The notes under the pieces: generated by a model
Databases searched by the model: none
Seen by the model: the letters and a program-made list of their open reading frames with translations, nothing else
Told to the model about the DNA's origin: nothing
Assembly: GCF_006715495.1 (NCBI RefSeq)
Contig: NZ_VFNI01000003.1
Coordinates: 496,001-560,000, forward strand
Length of the DNA stretch: 64,000 nt
DNA from: Herbaspirillum sp. SJZ106
Lineage (GTDB): Bacteria > Pseudomonadota > Gammaproteobacteria > Burkholderiales > Burkholderiaceae_D
Reading direction: 5' to 3'
Part shown: in pieces, positions 17,760 to 26,259 of the stretch
Layout: every line of letters starts with the position of its first letter
Position numbering within the stretch: position 1 is the first letter of the stretch
Program-made: the position numbers and the translations under genes

Positions 17760-18463
17760 TGTTGTTCGGTTTCCTGTTGTAACAGATCGCGCAGCAGTGG
17801 CAGCGTAATGGCGCGCTTGGTCGCCAGCGAGTAGCGGTCCAGCGCATCGAGCATGCGCGACAGCGAAGGCATGTCGCGCCGGTAATGGGTCAGCAGGTAG
17901 GGCAGCATGCCGGGCGGCAGTTCCAGCCCGCGGCCTTGCGCGGCCTGCGCGAGGGCGGCGATTTTCTCGTCGTCCGACAGGCCGTGCACTTGGTAGATCA
18001 GGCCCCAGCCCAGGCGCGTGCGCAGGTCTTCGCGCAGTTCCAATTGGGTCGGCGGCAGCGCGCCGGTCGAGACCAGCCAGCCGCCTTGTTCGCGGATCTG
18101 GTTGAACAGGTTGAAGGCGGCGATCTGGGCTGGCGGACCGAGCTGGTCGGCGTCGTCGATCAGGTAGTGCGCGACCTGCGGGCTGTACTCGAAGGCCGAT
18201 TCCGGCGCATCGGCGGCGATCAGGCGCGCTTGATCGCCGGCCTGGTGCGCGATGGCATGCAGCAGGTGGCTCTTGCCGGCGCCGGCTTCGGCCCAGAGGT
18301 AGAGGAAGCGGTCGGTGCTGGCGCTGGCGGTGTGGGCGGACTTGTCCGCGCCGGCCGTGGCGAGTTGCTGCAAGCGCTGCAGCAGTTCTTCATTGCGGCC
18401 AGTAACGAAAGTATCGAAGCTTTGCGGCTGGTCCGCGCTTAAATCGAGCGGAATCTGTTTCAT
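17756..18463 (-). CDS. hda: DnaA regulatory inactivator Hda
   Basis: A 235-residue AAA+ protein homologous to DnaA domain III. It stimulates ATP hydrolysis by DnaA when bound to the DNA-loaded beta clamp, preventing re-initiation. The N-terminal KQIPLDL is a clamp-binding motif, Walker A is AEAGAGKSHLL and Walker B is HYLIDDADQL; sensor segments follow in DLRTRLGWGL and RRDMPSLSRML. The DNA-binding domain of DnaA is absent, as expected. It is first of hda-HAD-pcnB-folK. The 204 bases upstream contain the structured repeat at 18475-18659. Confidence 0.93.
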   Translation of the reverse strand: MKQIPLDLSADQPQSFDTFVTGRNEELLQRLQQLATAGADKSAHTASASTDRFLYLWAEAGAGKSHLLHAIAHQAGDQARLIAADAPESAFEYSPQVAHYLIDDADQLGPPAQIAAFNLFNQIREQGGWLVSTGALPPTQLELREDLRTRLGWGLIYQVHGLSDDEKIAALAQAAQGRGLELPPGMLPYLLTHYRRDMPSLSRMLDALDRYSLATKRAITLPLLRDLLQQETEQQ

Positions 18464-18474
18464 CGGAATGTGTT

Positions 18475-18659
18475 ATGTCCTATTCCAGCCCCGGAAACGG
18501 GCCGGATACAAGGCACGACGACATGCCGCAGCGGCGCTGCGGCAAGGAGAAATAAGGCGGCGGGCGGCCCGTTTCCGGGGCCGCCCGAAGGATTTCGGAT
18601 GAGCGTGCGCCTTGCGCGGCATTGCTTCTCATTCGGACGCTGGGGCTGGAATAGGACAT
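18475..18659. repeat. Nested inverted-repeat element between hda and the AI-2E permease gene
   Basis: A 185-base element bounded by a perfect 18-bp inverted repeat (ATGTCCTATTCCAGCCCC at 18475-18492, its complement at 18642-18659). Immediately inside lies a second perfect 15-bp pair (CCCCGGAAACGGGCC at 18490-18504 with its complement at 18566-18580). Two local hairpins are also present: 7 bp at 18526-18542 and 9 bp at 18562-18586. It fills almost the whole gap between two minus-strand genes. It codes for nothing obvious. It could be a MITE-like or REP-like element, or a transcript structure controlling hda. Confidence 0.8.
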
Positions 18660-18667
18660 GGCGCACG

Positions 18668-19750
18668 TCAGTGGTTGTAAAAATTGCTGGCCAGATAGGC
18701 GCGCCGCACGTGCATGGCGATCACCGAGACGATGGCCGATGCCGGCAGCGCCAGCAGCACGCCCACGAAACCGAACAACTGGCCGAACGCCAGCAGCGCG
18801 AAGATCACGACCAGCGGATGCAGGCCGATGCGTTCGCCGACCAGCTTGGGCGTGAGGATAAAGCTTTCCAGCACCTGCCCGATGCCATAGATCAGCGCCA
18901 CCCACAGCAAGCCCACGGCGCCGTCGAATTGCAGGATGGCGGCCAGGATCGCCAGCACCAGGCCCATGCCGAAGCCGACGTAGGGAATGAACACCAGCAG
19001 GCCGGTCAGCACGCCGACCGGCAGGGCGCTGTCGAAGCCGGCGACCGTGAGCGCCACCGAATAATAGACCGCCAGCGTCAGCATCACCAGCAACTGGCCG
19101 CGCAGGTACTGGCCCAGCAGGTCGTTGACTTCGGTCGCCATGAGGTTGATGCGCGGCGCCCAGCGGCGCGGGATCATGCTCTGCACGCGCTTGATGAAGG
19201 GATGCCAGTCCTGCAGCAGGTAGAACAGCACCATCGGCACAAACAGCAGATTGGCGGCCCAGGCCAGCAGCGCCGTGCCGCCCGCGCGCGCCGAGGCCAG
19301 CACGGAGGTCCACATTTCATCGCTGCTGGTGCTGATCTGCTGGGTCAGCAAGGCCTTGATGCCGGCCAGATCCAGGCGCACGTCGATGCCCAATAGGTGC
19401 AGGCGCGGCGACACGATGGCGTTGAGCTTGTCCAGCAACGGCGGTATTTGCGCCTGCAATTGCGGGATCTGGCGCAGCAGCAGCGGCACGACGATCAGCA
19501 CCAGCGCCAACACGGCCAATATCAGCAGCAAAATCATGATGGTCACGGCCACGAAGCGCGGCACCCGCAGCGGGCCGATGCGGCGGCTGGCGATCCAGTC
19601 CACGCCCGGATTGAGCGCGTAGCCGATGATGCCGGCGGCGATGAATGGCGACAGCATGGGGCCGAGCGCGGCCAGCAGGGCCAGCAGCAGGATTCCGACG
19701 ATCAGCCACACCAGATTTTGTTTTTGCTCTTCGGATAAAGAAAAAGGCAT
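18668..19750 (-). CDS. AI-2E-family (PerM/YdiK-like) membrane transporter
   Basis: A 360-residue polytopic membrane protein of the AI-2E transporter/PerM family. About eight hydrophobic segments are visible, including NLVWLIVGILLLALLAALGP, FVAVTIMILLLILAVLALVL, LLFVPMVLFYLLQDW and GVLTGLLVFIPYVGFGMGL. The GVLTGLLVFIPYVG segment is characteristic of the family. Transported substrates are unproven for most members. The ATG at 19750 (MPFSLSEEQKQ) is chosen over an in-frame GTG at 19789; neither has a clear ribosome site. It is divergent from purM. Confidence 0.88.
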   Translation of the reverse strand: MPFSLSEEQKQNLVWLIVGILLLALLAALGPMLSPFIAAGIIGYALNPGVDWIASRRIGPLRVPRFVAVTIMILLLILAVLALVLIVVPLLLRQIPQLQAQIPPLLDKLNAIVSPRLHLLGIDVRLDLAGIKALLTQQISTSSDEMWTSVLASARAGGTALLAWAANLLFVPMVLFYLLQDWHPFIKRVQSMIPRRWAPRINLMATEVNDLLGQYLRGQLLVMLTLAVYYSVALTVAGFDSALPVGVLTGLLVFIPYVGFGMGLVLAILAAILQFDGAVGLLWVALIYGIGQVLESFILTPKLVGERIGLHPLVVIFALLAFGQLFGFVGVLLALPASAIVSVIAMHVRRAYLASNFYNH

Positions 19751-19852
19751 GGAATCGGGGTTTGGGGGTGTCGGTTTTGTTAAAATCACGGTTTAGCGGG
19801 GTTTATCAACCCCGGATTTCCTTATTTTACCGTCTTCACTGGCAATATCATC
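19751..19852. promoter_or_regulatory. Divergent promoter region of the AI-2E permease gene and purM
   Basis: 102 bases between two divergent starts, so both promoters should be here. A perfect 6-bp hairpin with a 4-base loop (GGGGTT/AACCCC, 19798-19813) lies in the purM leader. TAAAAT at 19781-19786 is a possible -10 for purM, with no good -35. Confidence 0.45.
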
Positions 19853-20896
19853 ATGACTTCATCATCCAATGTCTCCCTTTCCTACCGCGACGCCGGCGTC
19901 GACATCGATGCCGGCGACGCCCTGGTGGAGGCAATCAAGCCTTTTGCCAAGCGCACCACCCGCGAAGGCGTGCTGGGAGGCATTGGCGGTTTCGGCGCCC
20001 TGTTCGAGATCAGCAAGAAATACAAGGAACCGGTGCTGGTGTCCGGCACCGACGGCGTGGGCACCAAGCTGAAGCTGGCGTTCTATCTTAACAGGCACGA
20101 TACGGTCGGTATCGACCTGGTCGCCATGAGCGTCAACGACATCCTGGTGCAGGGCGCCGAGCCGCTGTTCTTCCTCGATTACTTTGCCTGCGGCAAGCTG
20201 GACGTGGCTTCGGCCACCGATGTCATCAAGGGCATCGCCGCCGGCTGCGAACAGGCCGGCTGCGCCCTGATCGGCGGCGAAACCGCCGAAATGCCCAGCA
20301 TGTACCCCGATGGCGAGTACGACCTGGCCGGTTTCGCGGTCGGCGCGGTGGAAAAGTCCAAGATCATCGACGGCACCAAGATCGCACCGGGCGACGTAGT
20401 GCTGGGCCTGGCCTCGTCGGGCGCGCATTCCAACGGCTACTCGCTGGTGCGCAAGATCCTGGAAGTGGCCAAGCCCGACCTGAACGCCGATTTCCACGGC
20501 CGCAAGCTGGCCGACGTGCTGATGGCGCCGACCCGCATCTATGTCAAGCCGCTGCTGTCGCTGATGGAGAAGCTGGAAGTCAAGGGCATGGTCCACATCA
20601 CCGGCGGCGGCCTGGTGGAAAACATTCCGCGCGTGCTGCAGGACAACCTGACCGCGGAACTGGACGCCAAGTCCTGGACCATGCCGCCGCTGTTTTCCTG
20701 GCTGCAGCAGCACGGCGGCGTGGCCGATGCCGAGATGCACCGCGTCTTCAACTGCGGCATCGGCATGACCGTGATCGTCTCCAGGGAAAACGCGGACGCC
20801 GCCGAAGCGCACCTGAAGGCGGCCGGCGAGACCGTGTTCCGCATCGGCCATATTCGCGCCCGCGCCGAAGGCGAAGCGCAGACGATTGTTGTCTGA
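19853..20896 (+). CDS. purM: Phosphoribosylformylglycinamidine cyclo-ligase (AIR synthetase)
   Basis: PurM (347 residues) closes the imidazole ring of FGAM with ATP to give aminoimidazole ribonucleotide in purine synthesis. Family motifs are [14 protein letters not shown] at the start, [66 protein letters not shown] and [14 protein letters not shown]. Length and motifs are canonical. Transcribed alone and ended by the hairpin at 20942-20977. Confidence 0.97.
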   Translation: MTSSSNVSLSYRDAGVDIDAGDALVEAIKPFAKRTTREGVLGGIGGFGALFEISKKYKEPVLVSGTDGVGTKLKLAFYLNRHDTVGIDLVAMSVNDILVQGAEPLFFLDYFACGKLDVASATDVIKGIAAGCEQAGCALIGGETAEMPSMYPDGEYDLAGFAVGAVEKSKIIDGTKIAPGDVVLGLASSGAHSNGYSLVRKILEVAKPDLNADFHGRKLADVLMAPTRIYVKPLLSLMEKLEVKGMVHITGGGLVENIPRVLQDNLTAELDAKSWTMPPLFSWLQQHGGVADAEMHRVFNCGIGMTVIVSRENADAAEAHLKAAGETVFRIGHIRARAEGEAQTIVV

Positions 20897-20902
20897 AAGA
20901 AA

Positions 20903-20935
20903 TTTTCCCTCCCTGGCTTTCCAGCGGAGGGAAAA
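20903..20935. terminator. Hairpin directly after purM
   Basis: A 10-bp pair (TTTTCCCTCC, 20903-20912, with GGAGGGAAAA, 20926-20935) begins six bases after the purM stop. It has no clean following T-run on the plus strand; it may act together with the stronger hairpin just downstream. Confidence 0.45.
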
Positions 20936-20941
20936 AGATAA

Positions 20942-20977
20942 AAAAATGGCTGCGATAGCGATATCGCAGCCATTTTT
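20942..20977. terminator. Bidirectional terminator between purM and the Anbu gene
   Basis: A perfect 15-bp stem (AAAAATGGCTGCGAT at 20942-20956, its complement at 20963-20977) with a 6-base loop ends in T-runs on both strands, fitting two convergent genes. Confidence 0.9.
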
Positions 20978-21003
20978 ATTTCCAGAAGGAAATTTTCTGG
21001 AAT

Positions 21004-21882
21004 TTAATGGGCCTGTTCCTTATTGCCGTCCTGATGCGCCAGGATCTGGCGCGGCACGGTCGAGGCATTGCGCGCGACATTGGGCGGCGGCGGCACCCGC
21101 ACCGGTTCGCTGTGGTCGGCGGAGGAAGACAGCACATTGAGCGTGGCTTCGGGCGCGGCATCCCAGACCGGATCGTCGATGGCTTCGAACACGCGCTTCA
21201 GTTGCGCGCCCCAGCTGCGGCGGATCATCTGGAAATACTGGTTGTGCTCGTCGATCGTCACGAAACGGCTCACGGCCAGCTCGTCGCTGTTGTAGAGCAG
21301 CAGGTCCAGCGGCAGGCCGACCGAGATATTCGACTTCAGCGTCGAGTCCATGGAAATCAGGGCGCACTTGGCGGCCTCGTCCAGCGTGGTCGAAGGCGTG
21401 ACCACGCGGTCGATGATGGGCTTGCCGTATTTGGCTTCGCCGATCTGGAAATAGGTGTTCTCGTCGTGCGACTCGATGAAGTTGCCGGCCGAATACATCT
21501 GGAACAGGCGGCAACGTTCGCCCTTGATCTGGCCGCCGAAGATGATGGAAACGTTGAAGTCGATGCCGAACTTGCCCAGTTCGCCGGCTTCGCGCTCATG
21601 CACCGCGCGGATGGCGTCGCCCAGGATCTGGGCCGCCTCGTACATGGAGGTGGCGGTCCAGATGCTGCGCCCCTCGGCGTTGGTGCGCTCGCCCAGCATC
21701 TGGCGGATCGACTGCGAAATCGAGAGATTTCCTGCGGTCATCAGGACCATGACGCGATCGCCCGGATTCTCGTAAACACTCATTTTGCGGAAAGTGCCGA
21801 TATGGTCGACCCCCGCATTGGTTCGCGAATCGGAGAGGAATACCAGGCCGCTGTTCAGGCGCATGGCAACGCAATAGGTCAT
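21004..21882 (-). CDS. Anbu-type proteasome-like peptidase
   Basis: A 292-residue Ntn hydrolase of the Anbu (ancestral beta subunit) family, bacterial relatives of proteasome beta subunits. After removal of Met1 the nucleophile would be Thr2 (MTYCVAMRL). Asp and Lys of the proteasome-type site appear in FLSDSRTNAG and GTFRKMSVY, and MVLMTAGNLSISQS is family-typical. A proline-rich tail of about 45 residues follows the fold. The natural substrate of Anbu proteins is not settled. Its neighbours, alpha-E and permuted ATP-grasp genes, are the conserved Anbu neighbourhood. It starts 144 bases after the alpha-E stop, with no clear Shine-Dalgarno, so it may have its own promoter. Confidence 0.92.
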   Translation of the reverse strand: MTYCVAMRLNSGLVFLSDSRTNAGVDHIGTFRKMSVYENPGDRVMVLMTAGNLSISQSIRQMLGERTNAEGRSIWTATSMYEAAQILGDAIRAVHEREAGELGKFGIDFNVSIIFGGQIKGERCRLFQMYSAGNFIESHDENTYFQIGEAKYGKPIIDRVVTPSTTLDEAAKCALISMDSTLKSNISVGLPLDLLLYNSDELAVSRFVTIDEHNQYFQMIRRSWGAQLKRVFEAIDDPVWDAAPEATLNVLSSSADHSEPVRVPPPPNVARNASTVPRQILAHQDGNKEQAH

Positions 21883-21918
21883 GATGTGATCTGAAAATGT
21901 AAAAACCGGATTTTACAG

Positions 21919-21954
21919 GAAGCCTTGTCCACCCAAGTCGCGGACAAGGGCTTC
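21919..21954. other. Imperfect hairpin between alpha-E and Anbu genes
   Basis: GAAGCCTTGTCC (21919-21930) pairs with GGACAAGGGCTTC (21942-21954) with one bulged base. It sits in the 144-base gap upstream of Anbu. No T-run follows closely on the minus strand, so it may be a processing or attenuation structure and not a full terminator. Confidence 0.45.
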
Positions 21955-22026
21955 TTGTCGCCGTGTGCCTACAGTAACGGCGCAATTCAGAATTTTCTTA
22001 GGTAATGGCGTTGGTTTTTTGAATAT

Positions 22027-23019
22027 TCATGCTGCCAAAGGAACAAGAAAATCCCGGCTGATCCGGTTGCCCAGCTCGAAGATGCGCTCCAGGAATACCG
22101 TCAGGTAATCGTGCAGCCCGGCATCGAGCACTTCCTCGATGCGCGCGAACTTGAGGTCGGCGTGCAGCTTGCCGGCGAAGCGTTCGGTGTCGGACGAGAC
22201 GTCGTTGTGCACGTTCTTCAGGTTGGACAGCACATGGCCCATGCAGGCCAGCAGCGAGCGCGGCATGTCGGCGCGCAGGATCAGCAGTTCGGCTACCCGC
22301 TCGGGCGTGATGACGTCGCGGTAGACCTTGCGGTAGATCTCGAAACCGGACACCGAGCGCAGGATCGCGGCCCAGTAGTAGAAGTCGATCTGGCCGTCGC
22401 CTTTCTCTCCGGATTGCGACTGCGATTGCGATTGGCCGTTGTGCTTTTGCGACTGGCTTTCCTTGGCGCCGTGGAACTTGACGTCGATGATGCGCGCCGT
22501 GTTGTCGGCGCGCTCCAGGAAGGTGCCCAGGCGGATGAAGTGGAACGCCTCGTCCTTGAGCATGGTGCCGATGGTGACGCCGCGCGAGAGGTGCGAGCGG
22601 TGCTTGACCCATTCGAAGAAATCGCTCGGGTTCTGCTCCAGCGCGTTGGTCTGCAGGTAGGACTGCATCTTGATCCAGGTGGCGTTCTGGATTTCCCAGG
22701 CTTCGGTGGTCAGCGCGCCGCGCACCGCGCGCGCGTTCTCGCGCGCCTGGCGCAGGCAGGAGGCGATCGACGAAGGGTTGTTCGGATCGCGCACCATGAA
22801 GTCGATCACATCCCTTTGCGTGAGCTGGTCGTACTTCTGGTTGTAGCCGTACAGCAGCTCGGAAATGCCGAGGACGGCGCGCCAGCCTTGCTCGGCGTCA
22901 TCGGTCGATTGCGGCAGCAGCGCGGTCTGCACATGCACGTCGAGCATGCGCGCGGTGTTTTCGGCGCGCTCGGTGTAGCGGGCCATCCAGAACAGGTGAT
23001 CGGCGGTACGGCTGAGCAT
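22027..23019 (-). CDS. Alpha-E domain protein (COG2307 type)
   Basis: A 330-residue all-helical protein of the alpha-E family, found almost always next to permuted ATP-grasp proteins; its biochemical role is unproven. The N-terminus SRTADHLFWMARYTERAENT is the family signature, echoed by HFIRLGTFLERADNTARIID in the middle, which suggests an internal repeat. Between the two halves, residues 184-210 form a Ser/Gln/Gly/Lys-rich insert, probably a flexible linker. It begins 1 base after the ATP-grasp stop, so the two proteins are made together. Confidence 0.9.
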   Translation of the reverse strand: MLSRTADHLFWMARYTERAENTARMLDVHVQTALLPQSTDDAEQGWRAVLGISELLYGYNQKYDQLTQRDVIDFMVRDPNNPSSIASCLRQARENARAVRGALTTEAWEIQNATWIKMQSYLQTNALEQNPSDFFEWVKHRSHLSRGVTIGTMLKDEAFHFIRLGTFLERADNTARIIDVKFHGAKESQSQKHNGQSQSQSQSGEKGDGQIDFYYWAAILRSVSGFEIYRKVYRDVITPERVAELLILRADMPRSLLACMGHVLSNLKNVHNDVSSDTERFAGKLHADLKFARIEEVLDAGLHDYLTVFLERIFELGNRISRDFLVPLAA

Positions 23020-23020
23020 C

Positions 23021-24448
23021 TTATTTCTCCAGAATCCAGGTGTCCTTGGTGCCGCCGCCCTGCGACGAGTTCACCACCAGCGAGCCTTCCTTGAGCGCTA
23101 CGCGCGTCAGGCCGCCCTTGACCATCGTCACGTTCTTGCCGGACAGCACGAACGGGCGCAGGTCGAGGTGGCGCGGCGCGATGCCGGCCTCGACATAGGT
23201 CGGGCAGACCGACAGCGCCAGCGTGGGCTGGGCGATGTAGCCGTCGGGTTTGGCGATGACGCGGGCGCGGAAATCCTCGATTTCCTGCTTGGTCGAGGCC
23301 GGGCCGACCAGCATGCCGTAGCCGCCGGCGCCGTGCACTTCCTTGACCACCAGCTTCCCGAGGTTGGCCAGCGTGTAGTCGAGGTCTTCCTTCTTGCGGC
23401 ACTGGTAGGTCGGCACGTTGTTGAGGATGGGTTCTTCCGAGAGATAGAAGCGCACCATGTCCGGCACATACGGATAGATCGACTTGTCGTCGGCCACGCC
23501 GGTGCCGATGGCGTTGGTCAGCGTCACCTTGCCGGCGCGGTAGGCCTGCAGCAGGCCCGGCACGCCCAGCGCGGAATCGGGACGGAACGCCAGCGGATCG
23601 AGGAAGTCGTCGTCGATGCGGCGGTAGATCACGTCGACCCGCCTGGGGCCGCGCGTGGTGCGCATGTAGACCACGTTGTCCTTGACGAACAGGTCCTGGC
23701 CCTCGACCAGCTCCACGCCCATCTGCTGGGCCAGGAAGGCATGTTCGAAATAGGCCGAGTTGTACATGCCCGGGGTCATCACCACCACCACCGGATCGGT
23801 CACGCCGGCCGGCGCCACCGAGCGCAGGTTGTCCAGCAGCAGGTCGGGGTAATGGTCGACCGGGGCGATCTTGTGGCGCGTGAACAGGTCGGGGAACAGC
23901 CGCATCATCATCTTGCGGTTCTCCAGCATGTACGACACGCCGGAGGGCACGCGCAGGTTGTCTTCGAGCACGTAGAACTCGCCCTCGCCGGCGCGCACGA
24001 TATCGACGCCGGCGATGTGCGCGTAGATGTCGTTGACCACGTTCACGTCCTGCATCTCGCGGCGGTACTGCGCGTTCTGGAAGATCTGCTCGGGCGGAAT
24101 GATGCCGGCCTTGACGATCTTCTGCTCGTGGTAGATGTCGTGGATGAACATGTTGAGCGTCTTGACGCGCTGCACGAGGCCGGCTTCCAGCTTGGCCCAT
24201 TCGGCCTTGTGGATGATGCGCGGGATGATGTCGAAGGGGATCAGCCGCTCGGTGCCGGCGTCGTTGCCGTAGACCGCGAAGGTGATGCCGACGCGGCGGA
24301 AGATCAGGTCGGACTCGGCACGTTTGCGGGCGATGGTTTCAGCCGACTGCGCCGCCAGCCAGTGGGCGAATTCGGCGTAGTGCTGGCGCACTTGCGGGTT
24401 GTCGCTTGCGACGCTCCCCGAATACATCTCATCGAAAAAATGTGCCAT
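23021..24448 (-). CDS. Circularly permuted ATP-grasp protein (COG2308 type), predicted peptide/amide ligase
   Basis: A 475-residue protein of the circularly permuted ATP-grasp family, predicted to join a carboxylate to an amine with ATP; the substrate is unknown. Visible motifs in order are VLEDNLRVPSG (161-170), RRIDDDFLDPLAF (276-288), TNAIGTGVADDKSIYPY (311-327), the glycine-rich nucleotide loop KEVHGAGGYGM (369-379) and the terminal GGGTKDTW (464-471). All look intact, unlike the paralogue at 31.2-33.7 kb. It is the first gene of an operon with alpha-E and, after a gap, Anbu. Confidence 0.92.
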   Translation of the reverse strand: MAHFFDEMYSGSVASDNPQVRQHYAEFAHWLAAQSAETIARKRAESDLIFRRVGITFAVYGNDAGTERLIPFDIIPRIIHKAEWAKLEAGLVQRVKTLNMFIHDIYHEQKIVKAGIIPPEQIFQNAQYRREMQDVNVVNDIYAHIAGVDIVRAGEGEFYVLEDNLRVPSGVSYMLENRKMMMRLFPDLFTRHKIAPVDHYPDLLLDNLRSVAPAGVTDPVVVVMTPGMYNSAYFEHAFLAQQMGVELVEGQDLFVKDNVVYMRTTRGPRRVDVIYRRIDDDFLDPLAFRPDSALGVPGLLQAYRAGKVTLTNAIGTGVADDKSIYPYVPDMVRFYLSEEPILNNVPTYQCRKKEDLDYTLANLGKLVVKEVHGAGGYGMLVGPASTKQEIEDFRARVIAKPDGYIAQPTLALSVCPTYVEAGIAPRHLDLRPFVLSGKNVTMVKGGLTRVALKEGSLVVNSSQGGGTKDTWILEK

Positions 24449-24673
24449 AAATTTGATTCGTTTTCCTGGTGTGGACAGGAACTTTTCTAAGTTGAATGTG
24501 ACGACAAACGAGACGTGGAGATCTTCTGCAAAGGCGCGCGCTTGCTAGCGTGTGCCGGATAAGCCTATCAGAGGCATATGTTTTTGGACAGTGGAAAGTT
24601 TCATGGTTTCGATCTTTGCTCCCGATCCGTTTTTCCTTCTTGCACACGTTCGAAAAATCCCGCAAAAGCATGC

Positions 24674-24741
24674 CCCGTTTCATCGAGACCGGTACGCCGA
24701 TGAAACGGGAGGCCGGGCGGAAAGTGCGCGTCGCGCCCGGC
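24674..24741 (-). terminator. Two hairpins downstream of the cupin gene
   Basis: On the minus strand the cupin stop is followed at once by an 8-bp hairpin (24712-24719 with 24734-24741) and then by a perfect 12-bp hairpin (CCCGTTTCATCG, 24674-24685, with its complement at 24698-24709). No tight T-run follows, so termination is likely but not certain. The rest of 24449-24741 should hold the promoter of the ATP-grasp operon. Confidence 0.55.
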
Positions 24742-25179
24742 TCAGTTCCACGGCGTGGGCGGCGGCACGGCGCATGGCGCCGGCATGTCGATGGTCTTGA
24801 AATCGGCCGGGCTGACGATCTCCAGGTACTCCATGTCGGGCGAATAATCGAACAGGAAATGCACGATGCCGGGGCGCTGGTGTACGCAGTCGCCGGCCTT
24901 CACCAGCGTCACCTGGTCTTCATACATGAAACGCGCCCAGCCCTTCAACATGATGACGATGTGGAAATTCGCCTCGTGCCGGTGCCATCCCGTGCCTTCT
25001 TCCGGCGCCATGTTGGCCTTGACCAGTTGTGCGACCACTTGCCCGCCCGTGGCGGCGGCGATGCCGAGGTCGCGGTAGAGGAAAAAGTCGCGCAACCCTC
25101 CCGATTCGTAGGGCGTATCGCCCTCGCATACATGCGAGAACGTGTTTCCTGCCAATACGCTTTCAGCTACCGTGTTCAT
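24742..25179 (-). CDS. Cupin-domain protein
   Basis: A 145-residue single-domain cupin. The metal-binding motif 1 appears as GTGWHRHEANFHIVIMLKGW (two His and a Glu, then a further His) and motif 2 as AGDCVHQRPGIVHFLFDYS. The enzymatic or binding role cannot be assigned. The ATG at 25179 is preferred because AAAGG lies 9 bases upstream; ATG 25188 would overlap that site. It is a single-gene unit between the two ATP-grasp/alpha-E loci; nothing ties it functionally to them. Confidence 0.82.
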   Translation of the reverse strand: MNTVAESVLAGNTFSHVCEGDTPYESGGLRDFFLYRDLGIAAATGGQVVAQLVKANMAPEEGTGWHRHEANFHIVIMLKGWARFMYEDQVTLVKAGDCVHQRPGIVHFLFDYSPDMEYLEIVSPADFKTIDMPAPCAVPPPTPWN

Positions 25180-25281
25180 CACATCCATCCTTTCTGCGGC
25201 GTCCCGCATTTGGCTTGCGACAAAAATAGCTGCGGCGGCCGCCGCACCCGCGGGCGCGTTCGATTTTCCAGCGAACGCGTC

Positions 25282-25938
25282 CTAAAACTCCACATCCAGC
25301 TCATCAATGTCTTCCGGCTCCTTCTTGGCGGCGGTGATCCATTCCTGCATCTCCGGCATGGCCATGATGCGCTTGCCATAGGCCGCGCACACCGGATCGA
25401 GCTTGACGTCGTAGGTGACGAAGCGCGTCACTACCGGCGCATACATGGCGTCGGCCATGGTGCGCTGCTCGCCGAACAGGAAGGGGCCGCCGTACTTGGC
25501 CAGGCATTCCTTCCAGATGGTGGTGATGCGGTGGATGTCGGCTTCGGCGCGCGACCATACCTTGAAGTTGGGGAAGTGCGCCTTGAGGTTCATCGGCAAT
25601 GCCGCGCGCAGCGCCGAGAAGCCCGAATGCATTTCGCCGCATACCGCGCGGCAGTGCGCGCGGGCGGCCTGGTCGGCCGGCAGCAGCTGCGCCCCGGGAC
25701 GGATTTCGTTGAGGTATTCGGCAATGGCCAGGGTGTCCCACACCAGCACGCCGCCATGCTTGAGGCTGGGCACCAGGATGGAGGAAGACAGCAGCAGGAT
25801 CTCCGCGCGGGCGGTCGGATCGTCCGGCGGCACGATGTCTTCCTCGAAAGACAACCCGGCGAACTTGACCAGGAGCCAGCCGCGTAAGGACCAGGAAGAG
25901 TAGTTCTTGCTGGTGATGCGCAAAGTCGTCTTAGGCAT
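25282..25938 (-). CDS. Glutathione S-transferase family protein
   Basis: A 218-residue protein with the two-domain GST layout. The N-terminal thioredoxin-like part has ITSKNYSSWSLRGWL (the Ser/Tyr region that activates glutathione), LVPSLKHGGVLVWDTLAIAEYL (cis-Pro and the Glu/Ser-type glutathione-binding region) and the helical C-terminal half contains FLFGEQRTMADAMYAPVV. The class and substrate cannot be assigned; the start resembles GSTs of unknown function common in proteobacteria. It is separated from the cupin gene by about 100 bases. Confidence 0.9.
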   Translation of the reverse strand: MPKTTLRITSKNYSSWSLRGWLLVKFAGLSFEEDIVPPDDPTARAEILLLSSSILVPSLKHGGVLVWDTLAIAEYLNEIRPGAQLLPADQAARAHCRAVCGEMHSGFSALRAALPMNLKAHFPNFKVWSRAEADIHRITTIWKECLAKYGGPFLFGEQRTMADAMYAPVVTRFVTYDVKLDPVCAAYGKRIMAMPEMQEWITAAKKEPEDIDELDVEF

Positions 25939-26259
25939 GTCAGTCCTTTATCTGTTTTCTTGCAATGTTGACTTTGGGCACGACGTTGCCGGCGCGGATA
26001 CGCTGGCGCAGGCACGACATCGTTGCCGCTTTTGTTCCCGTGTTTGTCCGGCCGGGATGGAAGGCGGCAGCTGGAGCATGTGCTTGCAAAGCGCGTGCCA
26101 GCCTGCGGATTTGTCGCGGCCCACGGTCGACAAAAAATGCCGCGATGGCGGCGCGCGGGCCGCGCCGCGAAAGGCATCGGTGGATATCAGTGGCATGCAT
26201 ATTGCATCGCAAGGAAGACTGCGAGCGAACACTATAAGAGACAGAAGGGCGGCGTCCTC
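25939..26259. other. Divergent intergenic region between GST and phaZ
   Basis: 321 bases with no supported gene. TATAAG at 26233-26238 could be a -10 for phaZ, 22 bases before its start, but no matching -35 is clear. Nothing else recognisable. Confidence 0.4.
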
